From Dipteronia dyeriana (lineage: Eukaryota > Streptophyta > Magnoliopsida > Sapindales > Sapindaceae): a stretch of 64,000 nt of DNA. Of this stretch, positions 37,039-48,831 are shown one piece after another. Position numbers and translations under genes: made by a program. Below the pieces are notes generated by a model, which made no database searches, was not told the DNA's origin, and saw nothing but the letters and a program-made list of their open reading frames with translations. Numbering within the stretch: position 1 is the stretch's first letter; the number at the start of each line of letters is the position of its first letter. Location of the stretch: the NCBI GenBank assembly GCA_032871835.1, contig CM065299.1, positions 47,380,706 through 47,444,705 on the forward strand, written 5' to 3'.

Positions 37039-38368
37039 GTACCCTTGATTAATTGATGTATGTGTTCGTGAATATTTTTCTTTTTATTGTATATATGCAT
37101 GTTTTAGAAAGAGATGTCATTCTAGGTATTCATATATATATATATTTACATTGGAATGTATGGATATATATATGTTTTATATATGGTTTGTTATTGCTCA
37201 ATTTTGGTCCTAGAATTTCAATGTAATTTTATTTTGGGATTGTAACAAGAATGGTGGTCTATTATCGCCATAATTTCCTTCTTGGTAGTTGCTAAGTTCT
37301 TATTTTTATTTTTGTTGTTGTAATATAAAAAAAAAACTGCTGTATTTTATTATGTAAATTCTTCTATAACACATTCAAGTTTTGAAGACTCGAAGGTTTG
37401 AAGAATTAGGAGCAACCGGAACAAGTTTGGGACCGTGCAAGCCGTAACAACGAACGTGCGTGCGAAGAGCACGCAGCCACGTTTGTTGTGGCATGGGCTG
37501 CACACGGCAGCCCTTTTGGTAGCCATGGGCTGCGCATGGCAGCCCTTTATGGGTTTTTGGCATGCGCAAGCCCATGGGAGGTAGCCGAGGGAGTCCGAAC
37601 GACGAAGGTCGCGTGAAGACTTATTCGCCTACAAAGGAGTTCTTGTATTCCAAGATATATGTAATTTACTTGTTTTTCTAGGATGGACCAAAATTGTAGC
37701 TATTTATATTTTTATAAATATTGCAATGTTTGTCATTGTTTGATAACATGTTATATAGAATAGGAGTGCCACTCATATATCTCTTTTGGTATGAACATGC
37801 ATTGAATGGTTTAAGTATCTAAATTGGCATCTAGATAACTTAGTAAATCATTCTTTGGAATTCGATCACACGCCTTAAACAATTGAGTGGGAGAAGGTGT
37901 TTTGGAACACCTACGGCCTCCAAGTTTAGTTGATCTTTATGTTTCGTGAATAACCTCCCAAGAGGTATTCATGAATGGAATTTAGCAAGATACTTCCTTA
38001 CAAGGATATAGTAGACAATTAGCCCAAACGATATCTACTCTCAAAGGAGGGATATTCATGAGGGATTATATTGAAGGTCGATAACTTGGTAACACACTCG
38101 ATGTGAGTTTATTAATATCCTCCCAAGAGTTCTTGTTAATAAAATCACAAGGCTAAAATTGAAAACGTTGGTTGTTATGTTAACAATTAGGTGGGACCTA
38201 GTCCAACTAGTAAATATTGCGATCTCCCGAAGGAGGAGTGACATTTATGGGTGTTGGATAACCGTTGATTTGTTACGATTGAATTATTTCTTTTAATTCA
38301 AGATAAATATTCAAAAGTGCTTAGTCATGATTATTTACTTATATAATTTTTGTTATTGTTCAAAAATC
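37039..38368 (+). other. Element B untranslated leader
   Basis: 1.33 kb between primer site and gag without a convincing ORF. AT-rich except for a GC-rich island at about 37420-37620, which holds two tandem hairpins. Such leaders normally carry packaging and dimerisation signals; no specific signal can be proven here. Phrases such as CTCCCAAGAG recur at 37950, 38110 and 38225. Confidence 0.6.
37495..37545 (+). other. Twin hairpins in the gag leader
   Basis: Two copies, 32 bp apart, of a perfect 7-bp stem GGGCTGC / GCAGCCC with 5-base loops: ACACG (37502-37506) and GCATG (37534-37538). The unit is tandemly duplicated, each preceded by CATGGGC and followed by CCCTTT. In a retroelement leader this is a plausible RNA packaging or dimer site (inference). 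Confidence 0.6.
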
Positions 38369-39193
38369 ATGACCCCATCCCTAATCAACATCCCTAAAGA
38401 CAATACTTTAACTGGTGATAATTATGTCACATGTAAAAGGAAAATTCTATTGCAATCCGAAAAGCATAAGTTCGTTCTGTGCACTCCTAAACCACCTACT
38501 CCTACTAATGAATCTACTCAGGAGCAAAGAGATGAGTATCAGCAGTGGGAGACTTTTGATGAGATGGCTAAATGTTACATTATGGCCACCATCTCCGATG
38601 TGTTGCAACAGCAACATGAAGGAATGGAGACTGATGCCGATATAATGATGTCTCTAGATGAGATGTTTGCTATGAGGTCTAGGACGACTAAGAGAGAGGC
38701 AGTAACTGCTTTTATGAATCTTAGGATGAAACCTGGACAGGCTGTGAAAGATCACATGATGAAAGTCATAGCACATCTTAACATTGCTGAACTGAATGGT
38801 GTTGAGATAGATGGTGAGACCAAAATTGACATGATTGTCAACTCACTGTTGGATTCCTTTGATCAATTCAAGTTGGACTACACCTTGAATAATAAGGAAT
38901 ACACCTTGCAAGGCCTGATGCAAGATGTTCAAAGCGCGGAAAAGATCCTTGTTAAAGGCAAGGGTCAAGAGATTCATACCGTAGGTAAAGTTGCTACTGT
39001 TAAGACCCGTAAGAAGGTCAAGAAACAATAGAAGAAAAAGCAACTAGGAGTTACAAAGAAGGAGACAAAGAAAGTAACCAAGATCAAAGGAAAGTGTTTC
39101 CTTTGTGTTGAAAAGGGACATTGGAAAAGAAATTGCCCAAAGTCTCAAGACAAAAAAGAAGAAGGTAATATTAATTATCTTGAATCATGTTTT
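38369..39193 (+). pseudogene. Element B gag with zinc knuckle
   Basis: The likely start is the ATG at 38369 (MTPSLINIPKDNTLTGDNY), 14 codons inside the longer open frame, because copia gags begin this way. Residues ~1-190 form the UBN2-type capsid domain (…EAVTAFMNLRMKPGQAVKDH, LLDSFDQFKLDY). A TAG at 39029-39031 (probably from CAG) interrupts the frame. The same frame continues through lysine-rich sequence to an intact CCHC knuckle CFLCVEKGHWKRNC at 39095-39136, then runs on into the protease. Role: capsid assembly and RNA binding. Confidence 0.88.
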
Positions 39194-39541
39194 TTGGCGG
39201 ATTCTATGGATTCTTGGAATATAGACTCTGAAGCCACTAATCATGTTTATTTTTCCTTACAGAGGTTCAAGGAAAGGAGAAGGCTTAATATGAACGAATT
39301 CAACTTGCGTTTAGGCAATGGAGCGTTGGTGTCTGCTAGTTCAGTGGAAGATATTAGAATTAGTTTAGATTCTTATAGGCATTTAGATTTAATAGACGTA
39401 TACTATGTACCTCAATTCAAGAGGATTTTAATTTCTGTTTCTTGTTTAAATAAATTTGGTTATTCGGTTACTTTTTATAAAACTTTTATAAATAGTAAGA
39501 ATGACAAAATTATTTGCAAAGGTACATTGGAAAACGGTTAA
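39194..39541 (+). pseudogene. Element B aspartic protease segment
   Basis: Same frame as gag. The active-site region reads SWNIDSEATNH (codons from 39215); the family's Asp-Ser-Gly triad is Asp-Ser-Glu here (GAA at 39230-39232, one G-to-A change from GGA). Downstream LRLGNGALVSA and LIDVYYVPQFKRILISVS match the flap and core of copia proteases. A TAA at 39539 ends the segment. The protease would have cut the polyprotein; with Glu for Gly it is unlikely to work. Confidence 0.82.
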
Positions 39542-40173
39542 TTATATTTGCATGGAAATATCTCTCACTTGTTAGACACGGAATCAACAGAACCTAATCA
39601 TAAAAGAGTAAAATAATCAAAAGATGAAACCTACCTATGGCATTTGCACTTAGGTTATATCAACCTTAATAGGATTAAAAGATTTGTATGTGACAGACCT
39701 CTGAGTGACTTAAAGGTTGATGATCTACCAACTTGTGAATCTTGTTTGGAAGGTAAAATGACCAAAAGGTCGTTTACAACCAAAGGTGCAAGAGCCATTG
39801 AATGTTTAGGATTGATACACACAGATGTGTGTGGACCTATGAGCATTCGAGCTAGAGGTGGATATGAGTACTTCATCACTTTCACGGATGATCACTCAAG
39901 ATTTGGCTATGTGTATCTCATGAGACATAAGTCGGATGCTTTTGATATGTTCAAAGCATTTAAAGCTGAAGTAGAAAATCAACTTGAGAAACGCATAAAA
40001 ATCTTGAGGTCCGATCATGGTGAAGAATATCTATCTAGTGAGTTCAGCAATATCTTATTGATAATGGAATAATTTCTCAGTTTTTTACACCAGGCACATC
40101 TCAACAAAATGGGGTGGCAGAAAGGAGAAATAGAGCTCTTTTGGATATGGTTAGGTCTATGTTGAGTTAATAA
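39542..40173 (+). pseudogene. Element B integrase: zinc-binding and catalytic core
   Basis: After a stop at 39614 comes the GAG-pre-integrase zinc domain: LWHLHLGYINL, where the second zinc ligand His is Tyr (TAT at 39656-39658), and an intact CESC pair. The core keeps the first Asp (IHTDVCGP), the second Asp (ILRSDHGEEY) and the Glu (GVAERRNRAL) of the DD35E triad. A one-base frameshift near 40050 splits the second Asp from the Glu. The segment ends in a tandem TAA TAA at 40168-40173. Confidence 0.87.
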
Positions 40174-40473
40174 ATGCTCCCTAGTTCTTTTTGGGGATAT
40201 GCTTTACAAACTGCCATGTATATTCTAAACGATGTACCATCTAAGTCGGTTCCTAAAACACCGCATGAGTTATGGACCGGGCGAAAGCCTAGTTTACAAC
40301 ACTTAAGGATATTTGGATGTCCTGTACATGTATTAAAAGGAAAGATAGAAAAGATGGAGTCCCGTTCAGAAATATGCATTTTTGTAGGGTATCCAAAAGG
40401 AACAAAAGGATAATGTTCTTCAGATCTTAAAGTATTTGTTTCAACAAATGCCAAATTTCTAGAAGAGGACTAC
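40174..40473 (+). pseudogene. Element B integrase C-terminal region and linker
   Basis: [20 protein letters not shown] and [20 protein letters not shown] are typical of the end of copia integrases. One TAA at 40411 follows [10 protein letters not shown]; after it the frame continues KVFVSTNAKFLEEDYM, the usual linker to reverse transcriptase. Confidence 0.85.
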
Positions 40474-41124
40474 ATGAATAATTTTATGCCTAAAAGTATA
40501 ATTTTGTGCCTAAGTAGAATTGTCCTAAATGAGCTTTTAAGAGATACAATTCCACAAGAGGTTTCACAACCAATCCCAATTGTAAGTTTTGTACCAACAC
40601 AAGATCAACATTCTACCATACCTCGTCACAGTGGGGGGGTTGTTAGACAACCTGAGAGATACATCGGTCTAGGAGAATCTGAAAAGAATCTTCCTGACGA
40701 CGATGATCCCTATACATACAAGAAATCAATAGAAGATGTTGATTGTCACCACTGGCAAAAGGCAATGCAATCCGAAATTGAATCTATGTTCAAAAACAAA
40801 GTCTGTTCTCTTGTAGACTTGCCTAAAGGGATAAAACCCATCAGGTGCAAGTGGGTATACAAAAGGAAAAGAGGAATGGATGGTAAGCTGGAAACCTTTA
40901 AAGCTAGATTGGTAGCTAAAGGTTATACACAGAAGGAAGGTATCGATTATGAAGAAACCTTCTCTCCTGTGGCCATGCTTAAATCCATTAGGATACACTT
41001 ATCCATTGCGGCATCTCTAGGCCTAGAGATTTGGCAAATGGATGTCAAGACAGGTTTCCTTAATGGAAGTCTTGAAGAAAGCATCTATATGATGCAACCA
41101 GAAGGATTCATTGAAAAGGGATAA
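40474..41124 (+). pseudogene. Element B reverse transcriptase, N-terminal half
   Basis: RVT_2-type domain: WQKAMQSEIESMFKNKVCSL, KWVYKRKRGMDGKLETFKAR, GYTQKEGIDYEETFSPVAML, and the first catalytic Asp in WQMDVKTGFLNG (family usually has Ala where Gly stands after Thr). A single TAA at 41122, most simply a C-to-T change in CAA, splits it from the next part, which goes on in the same frame. Confidence 0.92.
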
Positions 41125-42081
41125 GAGGAAGGGGTATGCAAGTTGCAAAGATCCATATATGGATTGAAGCAAGCATCCAGATCTTGGAACATAAGGTTCG
41201 ATCAAGCTGTAAAAGGTTTTGGATTTATTCAAAACCTTGATGAACCTTGTGTATACAAAAGGATTAAAGGCGACAAGTTGGTTTTCCTAGTTCTTTACGT
41301 TGATGATATACTACTCATCGGAAACGATGTAGGTGTATTGACATCAATACAAGAATGGTTGGCAAAACAATTTGATATGAAAGACTTAAAAGAAGCAAGT
41401 TATATTCTTTGTATCCAAGTCATAAGGGATAGAAAGAATAGAATGATTGCATTATCCCAAGCTTCATACATAGATAAAATCTTGTCTAGGTTTTTCATGC
41501 AAGATTCCAAGAAAGGTATGTTACCTTTCAGACATGGAATCAAACTTTCTAAGGAACAAGTTCCTAAGAATGGGCATGAAGAGAAATTCATGAGAAGGAT
41601 TCCATATGCTTCGGCAGTAGGAAGTCTCATGTATGCAATGCTTTGTACTAGACCAGATATTTGTTTTGCTGTGGGCATAGTTAGCAGGTTTCAATCGAAG
41701 CCTGGTCCTGATCACTGGACGATAGTCAAGCATATTTTCAAGTATCTTAGGAGAACAAGAGATTATATGCTTGAATACTCTGAAGGGGATTTAATTCCTA
41801 TTGGGTATACAGATTCTGATTTTCAGTCAGATTCTGACTCTAGGAGATCAACATCAGGATCTGTGTTTACTATTGGAGGTGGGGCAGTAATATGGAGGAG
41901 TATCAAGCAATCTTGTATTACCGATTCCACCATGGAAGCCGAGTATGTTGCCGCATACGAGGCTGCTAAAGAGCCTGTCTGGCTCCGCCAATTCCTGATT
42001 GACTGTGAAGTGGTTCCTGATGTGAATAAGCAGATCACTATCTGTTGTTACAATATTGGAGTAGTGGCTAATTCGAGATAA
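41125..42081 (+). pseudogene. Element B reverse transcriptase C-terminal half and RNase H
   Basis: LQRSIYGLKQASRSWN leads to the catalytic YVDD box (41296-41307; LVLYVDDILLIGND), intact. RNase H follows: GYTDSDFQSD with the first Asp, STMEAEYVA with the Glu, but the third acidic site is Tyr (CCYNIGVVANS, TAC at 42049-42051). A TAA at 42079 (Glu codon in relatives) ends the open frame. RT and RNase H copy the RNA genome to DNA; this copy is defective. Confidence 0.92.
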
Positions 42082-42282
42082 CTAAGAAGTCATAAGAGAG
42101 GGAAACACATTGAAAGAAAGTATCATCTTCTAAGAGAAATTGTGCATAGGGGTGACGTGACGATTACCAAAATCGTGTCAGTGGAAAATCTAGCGGATAT
42201 CTTTACAAAGGCTCTTCCTCAAAAAAGTTATGATGGGCATCTAGAGAACATGGGGATGAGAGATATGACACATTTTCTATAG
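42082..42282 (+). pseudogene. Element B RNase H C-terminal tail
   Basis: The same frame after the stop reads SHKRGKHIERKYHLLREIVH and NLADIFTKALPQKSYDGHLE, the conserved end of copia RNase H, and terminates at TAG 42280-42282, 14 bp before the 3' LTR. This shows the polyprotein reached its natural end. Confidence 0.88.
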
Positions 42283-42296
42283 AGCAAGTGGGAGAC
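42281..42296 (+). promoter_or_regulatory. Polypurine tract of element B
   Basis: AGAGCAAGTGGGAGAC immediately before the 3' LTR TGTTAGG. It overlaps the pol stop codon. Confidence 0.88.
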
Positions 42297-44730
42297 TGTT
42301 AGGATTATGCTCGATAGTAAGAGTGTAATATTGTAATTAACAATCTTTTCATATGAATAGAGTGTTTTCTAGTTTAACAAGTCTTATAGCACTTAAAGTT
42401 TAATTATTATAATTGTCAAAAGTAAATAATCATAAGGTCAAAAGACTATGAGAAAAGAAGAATTGTTCATATATCTAGATATGTATGAGGTAGACACAAT
42501 TCTTTAGCTAGTCTTGAATAATATTCACAACTTAAGATAGAAGGTTGGAGGCCTTTATCTTGTCAAAGTTGTAGATTCTTTTGCTAGCATTTGAGTGGGA
42601 TCAAATGTGTTATGATGAGTCTTAAATCATCAAAGTGTGGTGTCTTTGGGCAAAAGAATCTAGTGCACTGGGTGCATTGAATAGGATCAAAATGAAATAC
42701 TTTATCTAGAACCGTCAATGGATAAAAGTCTTCATATGAAGACAATCGGAGAATCTATCTCAATCCTGAGATACATGATAGACTTATGGTTGCAAGTGTT
42801 ATCATTTGAGCTATCAATAAGTACGATTATATAGCATAGTCTATCCTCGATAGTTTGGTGGTATTCATTTGTTAATCGATAGAGGACTTCATTTATAGAT
42901 ATGGACATCGTGGCTCCATTTATTGAATGAGAGTAGAATACCATCATATGGATGTTTTGAGGTATTGGATATTAAAACTTAACGTTAAGTTTTCAATAAT
43001 GTCTATTGAAACATGGCTTCTAGACAAGTCGAAATATCTAAGTTCAAAATGTGGTCATATGAGTAAACATGGTAACTTGGAAAGCTATATGCGGTCTATG
43101 AGCTCTTGGCGATTACTGGTATTCTTCACGAGGATACACTTTCTCCAATAAGGTTGTCTAGGGTATGAATGAGTAACATCAACATATTCTATCTTTATTT
43201 AAGAGTTCAATTTTAGTTCTTTAGTGGAATGAACTAAAATTAAATAGATCGGACCTAAGTGAATCATTTGTTGATTGTGATTGGGTTGTCTATTAGAGCA
43301 TAAATTCAGATAGCCCGCCAAGATCCCCAATCTACACGAACTTGCATGGATCACTTGATATATTCTACCGGACCAATTTATGGGTCCATCTAGAATTGTA
43401 AAAAGGCATGATAACTTGTTTCTTTTTGTAAGAATAGGTCTAGTTCACATGTGGACTTTTTATTAAGGTCCAATGGATTTAATAAAATAAGAAAAATAAT
43501 AAATGGCCCTTATATATGGTATGCGCGGCAAGGCTATTAAGAATAGCTTAAATATATTATTTTTTATTTTATTATTTAATTAAATGGAAATTAATTAATT
43601 TGTTGATTAATTAATTATTTAATTAAAAGTCAAAATCTTTTTCCTAGTAGGAGATGGTCTTCTAAAACTATACTATTGTTGGTAGTATAGTTAATGTAAC
43701 AGTAGTATAGTTAATGTTAAATACTATATTTGATAAGTAGATAAATAAAAGGAATTATTTATCTAATCAAATTAGGAAGTCTTTAATATGGTTACAAATA
43801 CACTTTTGAATTGGATTAGGAGTCTTGGTGTTAGGATAGAATTCCTTTTTGAAAGGGATTCTTAACCACCAAGTAAATTTACCTAAGGAAAAGGATTCTT
43901 AACAACCAAGTAATCCTTCTTAGGAAAAGAATATCTATATCAATGATAAATTCGGCCAGCCCATATGGATATAGGAGAAGTTAGATTTCCTTTTAGATAA
44001 GGATTCTTAACTACCAAATAAATCCACCTAAGGAAATGATTCTTGCCAACAAAGTAATCCTTCTTACGAAAGGATTTATGATCCTATATATATGTGTGTA
44101 TGATTTTCGGCCAGCCGTAAGAATTCTATGATGAAAATTTCGGCCATGCCTAGGTAATTTTCAAGAGAGAATTTGTCTTAGCAAGAGAGAATTTTGTGGG
44201 AGAAAAATTAGTTTTTGCTCGAGGCAAAATTCAATCAACTCATAGAAAAAGGGTGTGGAATTCGGCCAAGGAGAAAAGAGAAAAAGTGAACGTTTTTTTT
44301 TTCAATAGTACACTAGTATCCTTTACATCAAAAGGGTTCTGTGTACAACATTGAATCAAGGTTCATGCTAGTTTCAATCAAATTGATTGATAATTCACAA
44401 GTGACCGGACGTTCTTGGATTTTTCTCTTAGAGGATATTTGTAACTAGCAAAGAAAAGATTTTGCTTTGTCTCCATCCTCAGGTATACAATTTAAAGAAA
44501 GGGAGCCCACACTCCAAGGTGATTCACGTTTGTGATTGGATTGAAAGATATTGTAAAATCAATTTGGCGCTTGTTCAATCGTCACGAGGAAAAGGTACGA
44601 TACTTTTATATACGTCAATAAATCTAGGGTTAAGGTTCTCTTTGCATAAATGGGATTTTTTTTATTTATATGCAAACCCTAAATTTTTTTATCACGCTTT
44701 CGTTGCGTTTTGAAGCCGTTTTTCCCTACA
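42297..44730 (+). repeat. Element B 3' LTR
   Basis: 2434 bp, same layout as the 5' LTR with a TATA-like box at 44084-44093. It has a ~20-bp duplication (AGTATAGTTAATGT) near 43683-43715 that the 5' LTR lacks. Confidence 0.95.
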
Positions 44731-44735
44731 GTTCT
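44731..44735. repeat. Right target-site duplication of element B
   Basis: GTTCT, then ATCTAACATTAGAG in satellite phase. Confidence 0.95.
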
Positions 44736-47700
44736 ATCTAACATTAGAGTATTTCCCGGGAACCAATGAACCTTAACAAGGGGAACAACTTTTATTTTTT
44801 GGAAACCACTCTAACGTTATCTATAACGTCAAAGTTTTTCCCGAGAACAACTTCTCGTTGGGAGCAACTTCAGCATTGATGGAAACCACTTCGACGTTCT
44901 ATCAAACGTTAGAGTCGTTCCTAGGAACAACTCAACCTTAAAAAGAGGAACAACTTTTACATTTTAGGAATCACTCTAACATTATCTGTAACGTCAAATT
45001 TGTTAGGGAGAACAACGTTTAGTTGGGAACAACTTCAACGTTGATGGAAACCACTTTGACGTTCTATCCAAAGTTAGAGTTGTTCCCGGGAACGACTCAA
45101 CCGTAACGAGGGGAACAACTTTTATTTTTTTAGAACCAACTCTAACGTTGACTATAATGTCAAAGTTGTTCCAGAGAGCAAATTATCATTGGAAGCAACT
45201 TAAACATTAATGGAAACCACTTTGATGTTCTATCCAACGTTTGAGTTTTTCGTGTAACCACTCAACCTTAACAAGAGGAACAACTTTTATACTTTAGAAA
45301 CCACTCTAACATTATCTATAACGTCAAAGTTGTTCCCGAGAATCTACTTCTAGTTGGCAAAAACATCAATGTTGATGGAAACCACTTTAATATTCTATCC
45401 AAAGTTAGAGTTATTCGCGGGAATCACTCAACCATATATGGGGGAAAGACTTTTATTTTCTTGGAAACCACTCTAACATTACCTATAACGTAAAAGTTTA
45501 TCCCGAGAACAAATTCTCGTTGGGAGCAACATCAACATTGACAGAAACCATTTTGACTTTCTATCCAATGTTAGAGTTGTTCCCAGGAAACACTCAACCT
45601 TAACAAGGGGAACAACTTTTATTTTGTGGAAACCACTCTAACATTATCTATAATGTCAAAGTTGTTCCCGGGAACAACTTCTCGTTTGAAGCAACTTCAA
45701 CATTGTTAGAAACCACTTTGACGTTCTATCCAACGTTAGAGTTGTTCCTGGGAACCAATCAACCTTAAGAAGGGGAACAAATTTTATTTTTTGGAAACAA
45801 CTCTAACGTTATCCATAACGTCAAAGTTGTTCCCGGGAACAATTTCTCGTTAGGAACAACTTCAACGTTGACTGAAACCATTTTGACGTTCTATCCAACG
45901 TTAGAGTTATTCCAGGAAACCACACAACCTTAACAAGGGGAACGACTTTTATTTTTTTGAAACCGCTTTAACGTTAATTATAACGTTAAAGATGTTCCTA
46001 GGAACAACCTCTCATCGTGAGCGACTTCAACGTTGATGGAAACTACTTTTACGTTCTATCGAACGTCAGAATTTTTTTAGGGAACCACTTAATCTTAACA
46101 ACGGGAACAACTATTATTTTTTGGAAACCCCTTTAACGTTGTTTATAACGTTAAAGTTTTTCCCGGGAATAACTTCACGTTAGGAGCAACTTCAACGTCG
46201 ATAAAAACCACTTAGACGTTCTATCTAACGTTAAAGTTGTTCCTAGAACCATTTAACTTTAAGAAGGGGAAGCATTTTTACTTTTTGGAAATCACTTTAA
46301 CGTTATCTCTAACGCTAAATTTGTTCCCGGGAAAAACTTCTCGTTGGGAGCAACTTCAAAGTTGATAGAAACCATATTGACGTTCTATCCAATGTTAGAG
46401 TTGTTCCCGGGAACCAAAAAACCTTCACAAAGGGAACAACTTTTATATTTCGGAAACCACTCTAAAGTTATCTATAACGTCAAAGTTAAACCCGAGAACA
46501 ACTTCACGTTAGGAGCAACTTAAACGTTAATGGAAACCACTTTGACATTTTATCCAACGATAGAGTTGTTCCTGGGAACCACTCAACAACAACAAGGGGA
46601 ACATTTTTTTTTTGGAAACCACTCCAAACGTTATCTGTAACGTAAAAGTTGTTCCAGAGAATAAGTTCTCATTAAGAACAACTTCAACGTCGATTGAAAC
46701 CACTTTGACGTTCTATCCAATGTTAGAGTTGTTCCCGGGAACCACTCAACCTTAAAAAGGGGAACAACTTTTATTTTTTGGAAACAACATTAAAGTTATC
46801 TATAACTTCAAAGTTGTTTCCGGGAACAACATCTCGTTCGGAGCAACTTCAACGTTGTTAGAAACCACTTTGACGTTCTATCCAACGTTAGAGTTGTTCC
46901 TGGGAACCAATTAACCTTAAGAAGGGGAACAAATTTTAATTTATTGAAACCACTCTAACGTTATCGATAATATCAAAGTTGTTCTCACGAAAAACTTCAA
47001 TTTGGGAGCAACTTCAACGTTGATCGAAACCACTTTGACGTTCTATTTAACGTTAGAGTTGTTCCCAGGAACCACTCAACCTTAACAAGGGGAACCACTT
47101 TTATTTTTTGGAAACCACTCTAATGTTATCTATAACTTCAAAGATTTTCATGGGAACAACTTCTCGTCGGAAGCAACTTCAATGTTGATGGAAACCACTT
47201 TGATGTTCTGTCCAACGTTAGAGTTTTTCCCGGGAACCACTCAACTTTAAGAAGGGGAACAACTTTTATTATTTGGAAACCACTCAAACGTTATAAATAA
47301 CGTCAAAGTTATTCTCATTAATAACATCAAAGTTATTCTCAAAAATAACTTCTCGTTAGGAGCAACTTCAACGTTGATGGAAACCACTTCGACGTTCTAC
47401 CCACTCAACCTTAACGAGGGGGACAACATTTATTTTTTTGGAAACAACTCTAATATTATCTATAACGTCAAAGTTGTTCCCGAGAACAACTTCTCGTTGG
47501 AAGCAACTTCATTGTTGAGGGAAACCACTTTGACTTTCTTTCCAACGTTAGTGTTATTTCCAGGAACAACTCAACCTTAACATGGGGATCAAATTTTATT
47601 TTTTTGAGACCACTCTAACGTTATCTATAACGTCTAAGTTGTTTCCGAGAACAACTTCTCATTGGGAATAACTTCAACATTGATGGAAACCACTTTGACG

Positions 47701-48831
47701 TTCTATCCAACGTTAGAGTTATTTCCAGGAACAACTCAACCCAAACAGGGGGATCAAATTTTATTTTTTTGTGACCACTCTTACGTTATCTATAACGTCT
47801 AAGTTTTTCCCGAGAACAACTTCAACATTGATGGAAACCACTTTGACATTCTATCCAACGTTAGAGTTGTTCTCGAGAACTATTCAATGTTAACGGGGTG
47901 GAAACACTTTGATTTTTTATTGAAACCACTCTAAAGTTATCTATAACGTCAAAGTTGTTTCCGAGAACAACTTCTCGTTAGGAACAATATCAACATTGAT
48001 GGAAAACACTTTGATGTTCTGTCCAACGTTACAGTTGTTCCAAGGAACCACTCAACCCGAACAAGGGTGGCAACGTTTATTTTTTTGAAACGACTCTTAC
48101 AAAAATTATAACGTCAAAGTTGTTCCCAGAAACAACTTCTCGTTGAGTGCAACTTCAATGTTGATGGAAACCACTTTGACGTTCTATCCAATGTTAGAGT
48201 TGTTCCCAGGAACAACTTAACCTTAAGACGGGGAACAACTTTTATTTTTTGGAAACCACTCTAGCATTAACGATCACGTCAAAGTTGTTCTCCGGAACAA
48301 CTTCTCGTTGGGAGCAGTTTCAATGTTGATGGAAACCACTTTGACGTTCTATCAACCGTTAGAGTTGTTCCCGAGAACAACTCAACCTTAACAAGGGGAA
48401 CAACTTTTATTTTTTGGAAACCACTTTAACGTTATCAATAACGTCAAAGTTGTTCCCAGGAATAACTTCTCGTTGGGAGCAACTTCAACGTTGACAGAAA
48501 CCATATGGACGTTCTATCCAACATTAGAGTTGTTCCCAGCAACCACTCAACCTTAACAAGGGGAACAAATTTTATTTTTTTGAAACCACTCAAACGTCAT
48601 CTATAACGTCAAAGTTGTTCTCAAGAACAACTTCTCATTTGGAGCAACTTTAATGTTGATGGAAACCACTTTGACGTTCTATCCAACGTTAGAGTTGTTC
48701 CCGGAAATAACTCAACCTTAACAAGGGGAACAACTTTTATTTGTTGGAAACCACTCTAACGTTATCAAGAACGTCAAAGTTGTTCCCGAGAACAACTTCT
48801 CGTTGGGAGCAACTTCAACGTTGATAGAAAC
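44731..48831. repeat. 165-bp satellite array, block 4
   Basis: About 25 monomers. It carries the multi-kb cycle onward: marker 1 (AACAACGGG with GGAAACCC) at 46093 and marker 2 (TTCTACCCACTCAACC) at 47395. Downstream are the unusual monomers AACGGGGTGGAAACAC (47895) and GAACAAGGGTGGCAAC (48060), also found near 32680, 32840 and 58335. A ~27-bp local duplication lies at 47300-47345. Confidence 0.97.

Larger units (their letters stand above)
34591..44730 (+). mobile_element. Element B: full-length, decayed Ty1/copia retrotransposon
   Basis: A 10.1-kb element with a perfect 5-bp target duplication GTTCT, two LTRs (2428 and 2434 bp, TG...CA), an initiator-tRNA-Met primer binding site and a purine tract before the 3' LTR. 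Domain order is gag, zinc knuckle, protease, integrase, reverse transcriptase, RNase H, which is the copia order. The coding region 38369-42282 was one polyprotein. It now has eight in-frame stops and one frameshift. Integrase and RT wording resembles the Angela/BARE or Tork-type copia clade; the clade is a judgement from memory. It belongs to the same LTR family as 13434, 48832 and 55683. Confidence 0.96.
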
